64,000 nucleotides of DNA from Smittia aterrima (lineage: Eukaryota; Arthropoda; Insecta; Diptera; Chironomidae), in contig CP093830.1 of assembly GCA_033063855.1 (NCBI GenBank), forward strand, positions 2,914,854 to 2,978,853. Direction: 5' to 3'. Position 1 is the stretch's first letter. Each line of letters starts with the position of its first letter. Both the position numbers and the translations under genes were made by a program. Shown in pieces: positions 12,001-23,475 of this stretch. The notes under the pieces were generated by a model that saw nothing but the letters and a program-made list of their open reading frames with translations, was not told where the DNA came from and searched no databases.

Positions 12001-13556
12001 AACTTACGTCCTTATTCTCGAAATGACGTTGCATCAATTTCTTTTCGTCCGTTTCGTTATCGTTTTCTTTCTGCTTGCGGTTCTTAAACTTGCGGTTCTT
12101 GTACTCTTCGAGGAACGGCTGATCTGATGATTGTACGGCGGCCGATGAATGATGCATATCAATAGGTAAACTGCCTCCTTCGAGACGACGAGCTGACACA
12201 GAGGTTGAATTTTTTCTGTTTTTCTGGTGATGCTTTTTTCCCGATTGATGAGTGTGATGGCTACTCAGTTGATAATGTGAGTCATCCAAAAGATTCTGAA
12301 GGGAATTGCTCTGCTTCAAACCATAGTTCCCCAAACTAAATCGTTCAGTTTTCATATCTTCCTCCGTAACATTTTTAAGTAATTGCTACGATGAAATAAA
12401 TTCGTTAAGGAGGTAATAAACATCGGAAAGCTAATGATTGCTCACCTTGAAAGTATCACTCTTATCATTGGCATCACGAGGAGACTTGTAGTCCATTGCT
12501 TCATCCAGCAACGATTTTAGTTGAGTCTCATTCAAATCCTCTATGTGTGCCTATAAAATATAAAACATTTAAAGGTAACTTCTAAATTCTGAAGCAATAA
12601 CAATAATTAAGAAATATTTTCATCATTCAAGTCGTGGAAACCATTTCCTTAGTTTCGGGTATTGACATGTAGGATTACACGCGACACTGGAGGATTTGAT
12701 AAAATCGAAAACATTTCTTTTCTCCCCCGCTAAATTAGAGGTTGTGAGTTGTGACAACTTCTTCATTACTCCACATGAAAGACAGAAAAATGTTCTCAAT
12801 TTTATTTCTTCTTTTGCTTATGTTCTCGTCGTTCACAGTGTGAGTTTGCGTTTGTGTGTGCGCGACAGCTCAAAACGAATTAAAATTAAGATCCAGCACA
12901 GAAACGATCCTTTGCTAATGACAACGTCATTGCTTCAATTGACGGAACTTGATGATGTTGGAACCGATCTTTTTATAGAACAACAAATTTTGCCTTTGCA
13001 TTACAAATTTTCAGCCATTAATTTGCTGTTTTTCCTCTAAAAGGAAGTAAAGTTAGCCGATTAGTTGCTTAGATCCATCACGTCGTGAACAGACCGCTGA
13101 TCAAATCAATTTCGCTACCAGAACCATCGAAAATGACCAATGAAAAATTGACATAGTCATGGGGGGAGCGAGAGAGAGAGATAGGGAGAGCGAGTGTGGC
13201 TTTTTCCCGACTCACAAAATAAGAAGAAAAAAGTGAAGAAAATATGGCGAAAAGATCAATTCCGTTTGAAAAAATGTGCAATTTCATGCAGCGACATTTG
13301 CGTCTGTCGTTTCCTCCCCAATTACTACCATCATCGGTCATCTTGTGATCGTGTGACATCGGATTAGTTTGCTATCTTTTAGTATTTCTCCCACAACTTT
13401 AGTCGCAAATTCGCTCACCTCTTCATCAAACTTTTTCGTAGCCATTTGATCTGCTTTTAAGGTCTCTTCATGCTCACTTGAATGTACTGGTAATATGTTT
13501 CTTTCAATTGATCGATTCATTCGACTAAACCAATCATTAGAACCACTAGAAGCCAT
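9046..13556 (-). CDS. Unrecognised large low-complexity protein (1134 aa)
   Basis: Six exons, all phase-consistent: 13419-13556, 12446-12550, 12008-12385, 11510-11950, 9156-11451 and 9046-9092. The product is mostly disordered and rich in Ser, Asn, Thr and Lys. Islands that look conserved are the N-terminal NETQLKSLLDEAMDYKSPRD (about residues 52-71), a basic nuclear-signal-like TKKRKVKRKS (about 595), FSYADIAK followed by EKWPSI (about 732), ITFGFDINEHLL (about 960) and a C-terminal module ending FVNEEWLKVLNSGVYF. The 3' exon is only 47 nt, but it extends the C-terminus with a sensible Trp/Leu-rich end. I do not recognise the family; scattered short motifs in a disordered chain suggest a scaffold or RNA/transcription-associated regulator, which is speculation. 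It lies head-to-head with CCT6, 560 bases apart. Confidence 0.75.
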
Positions 13557-14116
13557 TAACTACACAAAATCATTGAAATAGGGAACAGAAAAAAAATCAC
13601 TCTGGACGAAATAAAAAGAAATCGAATTTTTTCACTTTTTCGCACTTCCACTGAAAGCCAGGCAGTTTTTCTTTAAGCTTGCGACACTAAAGTTTATTTT
13701 ATAGTTATTTTCAGCGATTGAAACTCTTTATTTGCTGTTTATTTCATCTTTTTCCGTATCTTCTTCTAAATTCATTGCGATGAGTTTGTAGACGAATTTA
13801 AGATGAGTGAGCACTCGAGACAGAGTGGAGATACTCGGAAAAATGCCATTACGAAGTTTTCACTAATAAAATTCGATAAAATCAATCGGAAAAGTTGTGC
13901 CCGACATTTGAGTATCCAATGGGCTCGAGCTTGGTGTCAAGAAACACTCGCAACATTATTCTGAAAGTATTTGCAATGTGATACAAGATAAATATTCGAA
14001 TAACTCCACTCTGCTTTTAGACACTTTCAAAGTTACAAACTTGGACGATTTCATCAAACCGTCTAAAAAGTATTTTCCAACCAGATTTCCGATTAAAAAA
14101 TAAATTCACGAAAATC
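13557..14116. promoter_or_regulatory. Shared upstream region of the unknown gene and CCT6
   Basis: A 560-base spacer separates two divergent start codons and must contain both 5' UTRs and promoters. No TATA box is obvious on either side, as expected for a housekeeping bidirectional promoter. No coding sequence was seen. Confidence 0.4.
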
Positions 14117-15927
14117 ATGGCTGCAATTAGTTTATTAAACCCAAAAGCTGAATTCGCAAGAGCCGCTCAGGCATTGTCGATGAACATCTCAGCTTCGAGA
14201 GGAATTCAAGATGTGATGAGAACAAATTTGGGACCGAAAGGAACTTTGAAAATGTAAGAAGAAAATCCATGTGTCATAAGTTTTGCAATTTTCTCTGGAA
14301 GTGCTGATGATTGAAAGTTTTCAATTAGTTTATTCTATTATTAGGATGTCAAATTGTGTAATGAAAGATGTTTCAGTTCTTTCTTTATTCAATTTCACAT
14401 AAAAAACTGCAAAAGAATTAATTAGGGTTATCTTTTTAATGTTCTCGAATATTCTCTTGTTTTAGGCTTGTCAGTGGATCAGGTGACATCAAAATCACTA
14501 AAGACGGAAATGTTTTATTGCATGAGATGCAAATCCAGCATCCAACAGCTTCACTCATTGCTCGCGCTAGTACAGCCCAAGATGACATTACTGGAGATGG
14601 AACAACTTCAACAGTTTTGATCATTGGTGAACTTTTGAAGCAAGCTGAGCTTTACATTGCTGAGGGTCTTCACCCACGTATTATCACTGAAGGTTTCGAT
14701 CAAGCCCGTTTACAAACTCTTCAACTCTTGGAAGACATCAAAGTCCCAATCGAGATCAATCGTAAAAATCTGTTGGATGTTGCACGTACTTCGTTGCGTA
14801 CGAAGTTGAATCCCCAGATGGCTGATATTCTCACTGACGTTTGTGTCGACGCTATCCTCACCATCAAGAAAGATGATAACAAGGCCATTGATCTTCACAT
14901 GGTTGAGCTGATGGAAATGCAACACAAGTCAGCAACCGACACTCAACTCGTGAAGGGAATTGTCATGGATCACGGCTCTCGTCATCCTGATATGCCCAAG
15001 CGAGTAGAAAATGCTTACATTCTTACTTGCAACGTCTCAATGGAATACGAGAAGTCAGAAGTCAACTCAGGATTCTTCTACAAGACAGCTGAGGAACGTG
15101 AGAAGTTTGTTCTTGCTGAGCGTGACTTCATTACTCAACGCGTCGAAAAAGTCATCGCATTGAAGAAGCAGCTTTGCGACGGAACCAACAAGACTTTCGT
15201 CGTTATCAATCAGAAGGGAATTGATCCACAATCTCTTGATATGCTTGCCAAAGAAGGCATCATGGCTTTGAGACGTGCGAAGAGACGTAACATGGAACGT
15301 CTTGCTTTAGCTTGCGGTGGTGTCGCATTGAATTCCTTCGACGATATCAAAGAAGACCAACTCGGATACGCCGGACTCGTCTACGAACATGTTTTGGGTG
15401 AAACTAAATACACTTTCGTTGAAAACTGCAAAGTTCCACAATCTGTCACGATCTTGATGAAGGGACCAAACAAGCACACTTTGGCTCAAATCAAGGATGC
15501 CGTTCGTGATGGTCTCCGTTCGATCAACAATGCTTTGGACGACAAAGCTCTCATTCCTGGAGCAGGAGCCTTCGAAATTCGTGCTAACATTAAGTTGCGT
15601 GAATTCGCAAAAACCGTCAAAGGAAAATCTCGATTGGCTATCAACGCTTACGCCGATGCTATGCTTGTGATTCCTAAAGTACTCGCCGTCAACTCTGGCT
15701 ACGATGCCCAAGACACAATCGTCAGATTGCAAGAGGAAGCAGAGTTATCTCCAGACCCTATCGGCCTCGATCTCACCACCGGCGAACCAATGAAACCTGT
15801 CGATTTAGGAGTCTATGACAACTACATCGTAAAGAAGCAAATCATCAACTCCTGCACCGTCATAGCCAGCAATCTGCTCCTTGTCGACGAGGTCATGCGA
15901 GCTGGAATGAGCAGCTTGAAGGGCTAA
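14117..15927 (+). CDS. CCT6: T-complex protein 1 subunit zeta (CCT6)
   Basis: Subunit of the cytosolic group II chaperonin TRiC/CCT, which folds actin, tubulin and other proteins in an ATP-driven double ring. Exons 14117-14253 and 14466-15927 give 532 residues, matching the family length (human CCT6A is 531). Visible motifs include the N-terminal LNPKAEFARAAQAL, the nucleotide-binding region LGPKGTLKM and GDIKITKDG, the phosphate-binding GDGTTSTV, and the C-terminal catalytic block VIPGAG-like LIPGAGAFEI with NSGYDAQDT and VDLGVYDNYIVKKQI. The single intron splits the Met codon of TLKM. Start choice is the only in-frame Met ahead of the family N-terminus. Confidence 0.97.
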
Positions 15928-16660
15928 ACCATTTTGATTGCATTTACTTTCTTTATTTTTGTTTCACATTCACTAACATTTTTTCTCATAAATCGTAACA
16001 TGAAATTCTTCTAAATTCAGATACCTCTGCTTGTAGAGAGAATGAGTTGATGAATTAAAGTCACTCGAAAACTAATTTTCTTGTACTTAGCTACCATCTT
16101 TCAATGACATTAGTGTCTCCACCGTGCACAATTTTCTTTAACTCACATTAAATTTTTTACCACATTGAATAAGAGAGTAGTTTTCATTTTGTTGACTTAA
16201 GTCAGATAATTCTCTCGTATTAAGATACTTTGGCTTGAAACTTTTCAGTTGTACATCAACGCTTAATAATCGAACAATAAAAAAAATACTAATTTTCAAA
16301 TTGCACAAGACTTTTCTTTGTTCTTGAGCGCGAACTCGCGTATTCCTTTTGTTTAAAAATGATTGTAATAAAGCGGATATTTACCAGTCTGATGAGAACA
16401 AAAACTCTGACGTAAACGCCTCGAATGAATGTTTAGTGAGTCAGGTACACAGGAAGATGATAAATCGAATGTGTTTTTCCCAGGAATTCGAAAAAGATTT
16501 TAAGAATCTTAACTCATTGGTTGAGTTTTTTTTTTCTCTATTTTTTTTGGAATCTTAAAGTCTGCAACTTAAGATAGTAAATAAATTATCGCCAACAGAG
16601 TAGAAAAATAAAGTGATGGCGATGGGGAAATTTACTGTTCGAGCTCTTTGGTTGGAAAAT
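15928..16660. other. Convergent 3' region of CCT6 and Pis
   Basis: Noncoding spacer between two converging genes. It carries several AATAAA hexamers on the plus strand (for example near 16276), any of which could end CCT6. The Pis stop codon itself overlaps an AATAAA on the minus strand (16659-16664). No gene seen. Confidence 0.45.
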
Positions 16661-17680
16661 TTATTCGCTTTTCTTACTTTCGTCAGTTTTCTTCGCATTC
16701 TCGCGTTCCTTCGTGTCGAGGGTCGTTATGTTCACTGAAGCAACTACTCCATGAATTACTGAAATGAGTGTCTTAACAATTGCAACCGGTGCGGAAACAA
16801 TTGCAAGAAGCTTGAAAAGCGATACTCCAAGAACTAGAAATTAAATAAAAAGAAAATACTATTACGATTCTTAAAGAAAAAGAGTTTTTACTTACAGATA
16901 GGTCCAGGTGTGAAGTATAGCAAGTAAAGTGCTGCGTAGAAAAGCTCATTAAATAGACACATGAAGCCCAACACAGTACGGTTGGTATAGTAAATATGCA
17001 TAATTGGATTCTCGTTCATGTCGATGAATTTGTGAGAAGTTTTTCCTTGTAAAATCGATCTAAAAGTAAACGACTCAGTCATGTAATCCTTTAAATCGAT
17101 AATCGCTCTTACGTGTGCAAATAAAACCAATGACATGACACATCAATCGCCATAGAGAGCTGGAACCAGAACATGTACTTCGGATAGAAGTAGCTCAAAG
17201 TTACGAGGAGTCCCATCGTTCCGCAGCGATCTGTCAGCTGATCCAACATCGCCCCGAATTTCGTTGCTAAAATAACAAACAAGTCCCACATCAATTAAAA
17301 TGTCTTATCTACAGTCTTCCACGATTACAGTAATTAAACATAAATCAACAATGATTCAACAACTGTTATGACATAACTTGAGCATTATCGATTTTATTTT
17401 TCATTGCCAAATTGATAAGAGACTACTTACATTGATTAAACTTCCTTGCTGCATGTCCGTCAAGCGCATCTAGCAGAACACTGATGATATAGCACCAGCT
17501 TGAAATGACGTAATGAGTTGGCATGAAGTAGAAGGATACGATGGCCAGAATGATCCTTGCGTATCCTATTGACATCAGAAAACAGGAGTCAGCTACGCAA
17601 TTTCGATATTTCATAATTAAATCCTTACCAATTAGATTTGGAACGAAAAGAAACACATTTTCTGTTTCCAGCAGCGACAT
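16661..17680 (-). CDS. Pis: CDP-diacylglycerol-inositol 3-phosphatidyltransferase (PI synthase)
   Basis: Makes phosphatidylinositol from CDP-diacylglycerol and myo-inositol in the endoplasmic reticulum. Five exons (17629-17680, 17431-17565, 17113-17266, 16896-17059, 16661-16833) give 225 residues. The CDP-alcohol phosphotransferase signature is complete and split by an intron: D-A-L-D-G-H-A-A-R, eight residues, then G-A-M-L-D-Q-L-T-D. Several membrane segments follow, and the C-terminus is charged (Lys/Glu-rich) with no Cys. The start ENVFLFVPNLIGYARI matches the family; an in-frame Met six codons upstream (17698) would extend it slightly, but 17680 gives the more usual length. Confidence 0.95.
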
Positions 17681-18042
17681 TTTACAATTCTTGCTCACAA
17701 AGATAATACTAAAGTAATAGCCAGAGAATCTTCAATTTGAAGAATCCGTCAATATTCTTTTGACTGGAAAAATAAGAAAATTCCAAAGCGCTGCTCATAG
17801 AAACGCGCCCCTCGTAAAAATTTGAAATTCTTTTAGCGGATGAGACGGAAAATTCAATTTTCATTGCATTAATTAATGATTGTTTTTTATTTATAAGAAA
17901 CATATTTTTTGTTAGATGCCATCAGTATGTTACAAGCTTGAGAATGCTAACTAATGTGCATGATATATACTTTTGAATGATAAATTAAAACTTTTCGTAT
18001 CAACTTGCTGAACAAAGAAATCACATCATTCTTAGAATGTTT
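17681..18042. other. Gap between Pis and Gos28
   Basis: About 360 bases of noncoding sequence between two genes on the same strand. It should contain the Gos28 3' UTR and the Pis 5' region. No coding sequence was supported. Confidence 0.4.
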
Positions 18043-18941
18043 TCAGTGGAAAGCGTAGAGTAGCATTAGGATTGTGCAAAGAGCAATAACAGAGCCGAGA
18101 ATAAGTTGATCCTTTCGTTTCTTGATGTTGATTCGTTGCACAAGCGAATTTATTCTCGGAAAGTGATTTGCTAGATTATTGAATCTGTTTTGAAGACGTT
18201 TAAATGATTTACGTTGACCTTTAAGCGATTTTTGTGTCTCTATCGCAATGCTTATCTAAAAACCGAAATTTACTTTATTAATTTACGACTCAAAAATCAT
18301 TTGAAGGACTTTACCTGATCGTTGATCAAATTGTGTGAACTAAAATATAAAAATCATGTTAAAAATATGAAGAAATAAGTTTTTTATCAATCCTACTTAG
18401 AAATGTGTTGATTTTCTTTCACGAACATATCACGCCGATTAAGTGAATTCCCACCGCTGTTCATTAGACCTGAGCCTCTTAGCAATTCTTCCCTCTCGAC
18501 TTGGATTTCGTGGTTCTGTGAAATTTTATTAAATTCAGTTCGATATGAATGCAAAATATCACGGTGTCGTTGCAAAGTGTGAGTCATAGCCGCTCCTGAA
18601 AGGTCGAGTAAACATTATTTATTTAATTATTCTAACAAAAAGTGTGAACTTACCAGACACAGGAAGACTGGACATCTTTTCGTTTAAGCTTGATAACTTG
18701 CTAAGCTGATCTTCGAGTTCCAAAGAAATTGTATCAAAACTGAATTCACTTGATATGAGTGGACTTGATTCGCTTGAACTCAAAATTGATCCAGAACTTA
18801 TCTTTGACAACGCAACCAGCTTCAAATCAATCTCATTTTCCAAGTTTCTTGCTCTCTTACGAACATCTAAAAGAAAACTACTTATTACGATTCCTTGAGA
18901 TCTTAAATTTAATAATTACCATCCCAAGATAAATTCTCCAT
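18043..18941 (-). CDS. Gos28: Golgi SNAP receptor complex member 1 (GOSR1/GS28)
   Basis: Golgi Qb-SNARE acting in ER-Golgi and intra-Golgi vesicle fusion. Five exons (18920-18941, 18654-18866, 18397-18595, 18315-18339, 18043-18255) give 223 residues. The N-terminus MENLSWDDVRKRARNLENEI matches the family and begins in a 22-nt coding exon. The middle carries the helical AAMTHTLQRHRDIL segment. The C-terminal half is the SNARE helix ending LANHFPRINSLVQRI, then KKRKDQ and a tail anchor LILGSVIALCTILMLLYAFH that stops directly after the membrane span, as in the human protein. Lies head-to-head with UBL3. Confidence 0.96.
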
Positions 18942-19591
18942 AGTTTCCAAAGCTTTAAAATATTTTTGAGTTGATTTATATTGCGATTCTCTATTTTTGA
19001 AGAATTTTTGTTGACGAAATATTTCGACGGAAAATATTTTACGGAGCAACACGAATTCGACGGGATCAGGCAACACAAAGAAAAAAATGAAAGAAAATCG
19101 TTCGTCGGAAAAATAAGTTTTAGTGTCGTTCTTGTCCGAGTAGCAACGCTCAAAATGGCTTCAAGCGCAACAAAACTCAAATACGCATACGAATCATAAA
19201 ACAAGTGCTGCGAAAGTTGTCTTGAAAAGCTTTTTAAATTGAATTTAAAAATTTAGTTCGCCATTGTTATGAATTTTTCTCTCCTTCGAAGACAATTTCG
19301 CAATTCTTTTGGATTGCTCCCTTGATGCTCGTGCTGGTGCACTGTAAATTGCCTAAAACGGAATGAAAATGTGCAACAGCTAATTACCACCGTGCTAACT
19401 TGTAAGAAATGTGCAAAAATCAATTCAATTGAGAACATAAATACAATAAAAATAAACTAAAGTGGAGAGAAAGAGCCAAGTGTTTGCGTGAAAAGCAAGG
19501 CTTTAGTGAGTGGAAGTTTGTGTACTTCGAAGAGGTCGAGCAAGCTTCAAATCAAAAGCAAAATCGTCGACTTCTTAGGAAAAGATACAAA
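18942..19591. promoter_or_regulatory. Shared upstream region of Gos28 and UBL3
   Basis: A 650-base spacer separates divergent start codons. It contains the 5' UTRs of both genes; the sequence just before 19592 is purine-rich and resembles a 5' UTR. Short open frames here show no coding character. Confidence 0.4.
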
Positions 19592-21765
19592 ATGATTCCG
19601 TCAGACAAGGTAAACAAAAGAGACAGTCCTAAAGCCTATTTTGAGTGACCAAGGCACAGACTAGCGACGAATTGGTTGTTTTTATTGAGCTGTGATTCAA
19701 TTGAAGCTGTTCCAGCCCATATTTTCAAGTTTTTCTCAATCACGTCTGAGTAGTCCATTGTGTGTTACGAAAACAACGAAAAAGAAGAAAAAAATTGTGC
19801 ACAAAAGTTATTTCTGCGTAGCTGATGTTGGTGGGAGAACTGCGATGTTAAAGAATTAAATTCGAAGATGAGACCAATCTCTCAGCTGAGCTGAGAAATC
19901 TATAAATTGGAGTTCCGTTTTTTTTTCTTGAGACGAAGACAGAACTTGAAACAGAATTAGAAAGTTGTTGATGATGATGATTGTGATACAATGAAATAAG
20001 ATGGAAAATAAGAAGAAAAGCAAAGTCGCTTGTGTGTTGGTCTATCGTTTGTGCCCTCATCCTCCGCTTCTCATCTTCATGTTAATTTTCGTGTTCACTG
20101 CAAAGGCATCTTTCCAATTCCCTCCAAAAAAAGAGAATATTCGATTGAAATTATGCATAACGTGCTGAAGAGCAGGGTAAATTTTCGTTTCGTGAGTGCC
20201 ACTCAAAGAATCAACTTCAACCACCCCAACTGCGCTCCGATGCATCACATTTTTTTATCCAAAATCAATAAACGTTAAGCTTCTCCATTCGCTTTTTCCA
20301 ACGAGAGCTCCGAGTGTGTAAAATGCACACTTTTCTTTAAAGTATGTCTATTAAAACATCGCTTCGCTAAGGAGGTCCACTCGTGTTTTCTTTCTTACTA
20401 ATGGGATCATGTGTGTGCACGCTAAGCGCGGTGATCAAAGCGCTGGCATGGAAAACTTTTTAATAGAACACAGCTGACATTGGGAAAGTGACAAATGTTT
20501 ACACACATTGTGTCATTAAAATTCCGTCTCCCAGGCTTTCATTTCTAAACAAATTCAAAGTCAAAATCGTTATTCGGACGATTCGTCATCATCAGCTACT
20601 TTCGTCTTTTAAAAATTCTCGATTAAATTACGGCTAACTCGATAATACAAACAAAGTGAAAATTTATGATTGTTTCACATTTTTCGCCTGACCTTTGAAA
20701 CCTTGAAAAGGAAAAATAGCTGAAAACGAAAAATTACAAAAATCGAAGTGAAACTCTAAAGCGAAACGAAAACGTTCTTCGATACACAGCGAGTTTTCCA
20801 ACCTAAAGCGACTTGTTGTAGAAATCGCCAATTGTTCACACACAATCATCGATTTAATTGCTCAACTGCTTGTGATGCAATAGACGAGAGAAAATTTGAC
20901 CCAATTCACTTCTAAGCATCATATGTTTCATATCACTCTTTTTTTTCTGAACTCAAAACAGTTTTTTTTTCCTCTTTTCTCCGTGCGTCTCGTTAATGTG
21001 TAAGGCAGCGGGAGTTAACGTGAAGAAACACGTTCTGACCAGACACTAAGAGCCGTTTTATTTTCATCAAGTGTTCCCATCTCTCACTTGACTTTAATGT
21101 TGATGATGAAGCAACTTATGCGGATGTCTGATGACGGATAATTTTCTCATGAATTTATAATTATTCCAGAGCAAACAGAATGATTATTGATTGATTTGTA
21201 ATGAAGTGCTAAACGAACGACCTTGCTCACATTTTCTTCTTCCTTCTCCACTTGTCTGTGTTATTAGATAAACTTGCGACTGATTCTCGTCAGCGGCAAA
21301 ACGAAAGAGTTTCTCTTCAGCCCTTCGGACTCGGCAGGGGAAATAGCGAAAATTGTCTTTGAACAATGGCCCGATGGTAAGTTGCTTAGCGATAAAACGA
21401 TCGATAAGAATCTCTTTCAACATTTTCCTTTGTTTCGCCGTACAGATTGGGAGTCAGAAGCAGTTGATAAAGCTGAAATTCTGAGACTTATTTATCAAGG
21501 CCGTTTCTTACACTGCAATGTTACTTTAGGCGCTCTGGGACTTCCATTAGGGAAAACAACGGTCATGCACTTGGTTCCACGTGATAATTTGCCAGAACCG
21601 AACTCGCAAGGTGAGTTCCTTATTCCATTTCGATTCAGTGACGTACACCAGAAGTCATTGTCTTACTGACGTCTTTTTTTTCTGTTTCATGTCTTTGTAG
21701 ATCAGCGACAGAAAAGTAAAGGCGGCTCAAGCAGTTGCTGTTCGAGGCATTGTTGCATATTGTAA
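19592..21765 (+). CDS. UBL3: Ubiquitin-like protein 3 (membrane-anchored ubiquitin fold)
   Basis: Prenylated ubiquitin-fold protein that, in animals, helps sort proteins into small extracellular vesicles. Exons 19592-19609, 21268-21376, 21446-21610 and 21701-21765 encode 118 residues. The coding start is an 18-nt exon (MIPSDK) followed by a 1.66-kb intron; the body has INLRLILVSGKTKEFLFSP, EILRLIYQGRFLH and the near-invariant LGLPLGKTTVMHLVPRDNLP. The C-terminus is Ser/Gly/Cys-rich and ends CCIL, a CAAX prenylation box, with extra cysteines just before it. Residues WPDDWESEAV replace the usual acidic loop. Identity with the animal family is very high. Confidence 0.97.
19610..21267 (+). other. 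UBL3: Large first intron of UBL3
   Basis: This 1658-base intron is by far the longest confidently bounded intron in the window, where most are 50-100 nt. It carries no supported coding sequence on either strand and may hold regulatory elements for UBL3. Confidence 0.6.
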
Positions 21766-23475
21766 CCAACTCGCAACGGATTAAATAGCTTCGACACTGG
21801 AACAGATACCAACCGAGAGAAAAACAAGCATAAAACAACTTCTATAGGAAACCTTTTAATTTGTCTTTAATCTGATGATGCGTGTTGTTATTGCGAAATG
21901 AAGTTTACTTAGTTTCTTCTTTCGAATTCGCAATGATATGCATAATAAATAGTTGTTGCTGTCAACGAAGATAAGACGAGAGGAAACATTAATTTTTCAC
22001 GTGAACACAATGAGATAACGATTGGATAGCAATTTCGAAAATATGATTAAACAAAATCCAAACATCAACAAAACAACGTGTAACATAAGAGAGACGTCAA
22101 TGTCGACTTTTGAGGAGGCCTGGTGCTTCAAGTGATATAACTTCGAAAGGAAAAAAAAGAGAGATTTGAGATGAATTCTTGGAAAAGTTTGTAATTTACA
22201 CGACGAGAGTTCCAAGAAATTTGCTTAAAGCTCATCGCTAACAAGTAGTTACCAAGCCTGCTTAAGAGTGACGTTGACAAAGCTGTAAAATTTTGTCCGA
22301 GACAACAGAAACAGAACGATACATGGAGATTGCGAGGGCGGAAATGTTTTTCCGTTATTCATTGTCTTGAGACAAGTGCGTCGATCGATAATAAAATGGG
22401 CATTCGTTCGAAACTTTGCAAAATTCTTCTTAGCGCTAGCCCACGCGTCGTCACTTCTCTCAAGACAAGACGAACAAAGATGACATTTCTTCTTTCTGGT
22501 TTCGTAGGCGTTAGTATTATTGATTAAACGAGATATGATGTAAACTAATAATTGGTCATGAATGGAAGCTCTTAGGATGGCAAACAGCGTTAGTAATTTA
22601 AAATGAATTATTTAGTCTTAATTTAAATGAAATTTAAAAATCTTCAGTCACTCGACGGTTTTATTCAATGGACAAAGCAAAACTCTTTGAAAAAAAAAAT
22701 ATTTCATGCAAACACTTATTGCAACGCTTGAAGCTGAAGAAGGAGCGAAGCTTCAAGCTCTGTACATTCATAGTTCATTAATTTGTGTCTTCTCTCCCGT
22801 TCTTTGAGTTCTTTATCGATTGAAGTTTTCGCAAGAACAAAACGGAAATAAAAAAAAAAGTTAAATCGCACGCAGTGACTGACCGTTGGATAGGATGATG
22901 CGTAGTGTATTAAGATGTACTTGTAAGTGAGATAAATCAATAAAAATATTTTTTATTTTTTAAAAAAAGAAAATCGCGAAAGAAAAATGTAAATCATTTA
23001 GTTGATGATGATCCAGAATGATGAAAGAAATCATAAATATTTTTTCCTCTTCGTTTCAATAGCTTTATTTAGACTATTTACTGTAATTGTTGTTGAGAAA
23101 AATAGTAAAGAAGTAATAAAATATCAGAAAATATGTATTAAATTTAATTCGACATGTTTTGTTTACTTTCAACGGCTGCTTGTTCTTCTATTGCAGAACT
23201 TAGTCTAGAATATTTCAGCTTCTGGCTTCGACGAACAATAAATTACATCAAAATGAATCTTTAAAGACAAATCAACATATTTCTATATAAAAAGATGTCC
23301 AGGAAATATCTTAATTAGAGCAGAATTAGTTTTTTTAATTTCAATACCTTAAACTGTCATTTCAAATATTTTTTTCACAGCGTAGTCAAACCCCTCGAGC
23401 CCCTTTTACTTAGTTAGTTTCCGATACGAAATCACTGTTTTGTTGAAAGAAAAGCAGGAAAAAAAATATTTGAAA
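21766..23475. other. Gap between UBL3 and Ranbp16
   Basis: About 1.7 kb of AT-rich sequence containing the UBL3 3' UTR (AATAAA at 21944) and the 5' region of Ranbp16. A 9-bp inverted repeat (GCTTGAAGC 22726-22734 against GCTTCAAGC 22750-22758) could form a small hairpin. A minus-strand open frame at 22716-22940 has a charged helical end but no start or splice context, so I do not call it. Confidence 0.4.
21944..21949 (+). terminator. Polyadenylation signal AATAAA (UBL3)
   Basis: Canonical hexamer 179 bases after the UBL3 stop codon, the first one downstream on that strand. Confidence 0.5.

Noticed and set aside
12696..13040. Plus-strand open frame of about 114 codons
   Set aside because: It lies in the first intron of the unknown gene on the opposite strand, lacks coding character and contains low-complexity stretches.
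13338..13418. Read-through extension of the first exon of the unknown gene (VSEFATKVVGEIL)
   Set aside because: It superficially resembles an amphipathic anchoring helix, but the GTGAGC donor at 13418 and in-phase joining to the next exon favour this being intron.
22716..22940. Minus-strand frame ending in a charged helix-like sequence
   Set aside because: No initiator context or splice site, and it contains a palindromic stretch that explains the repetitive residues.
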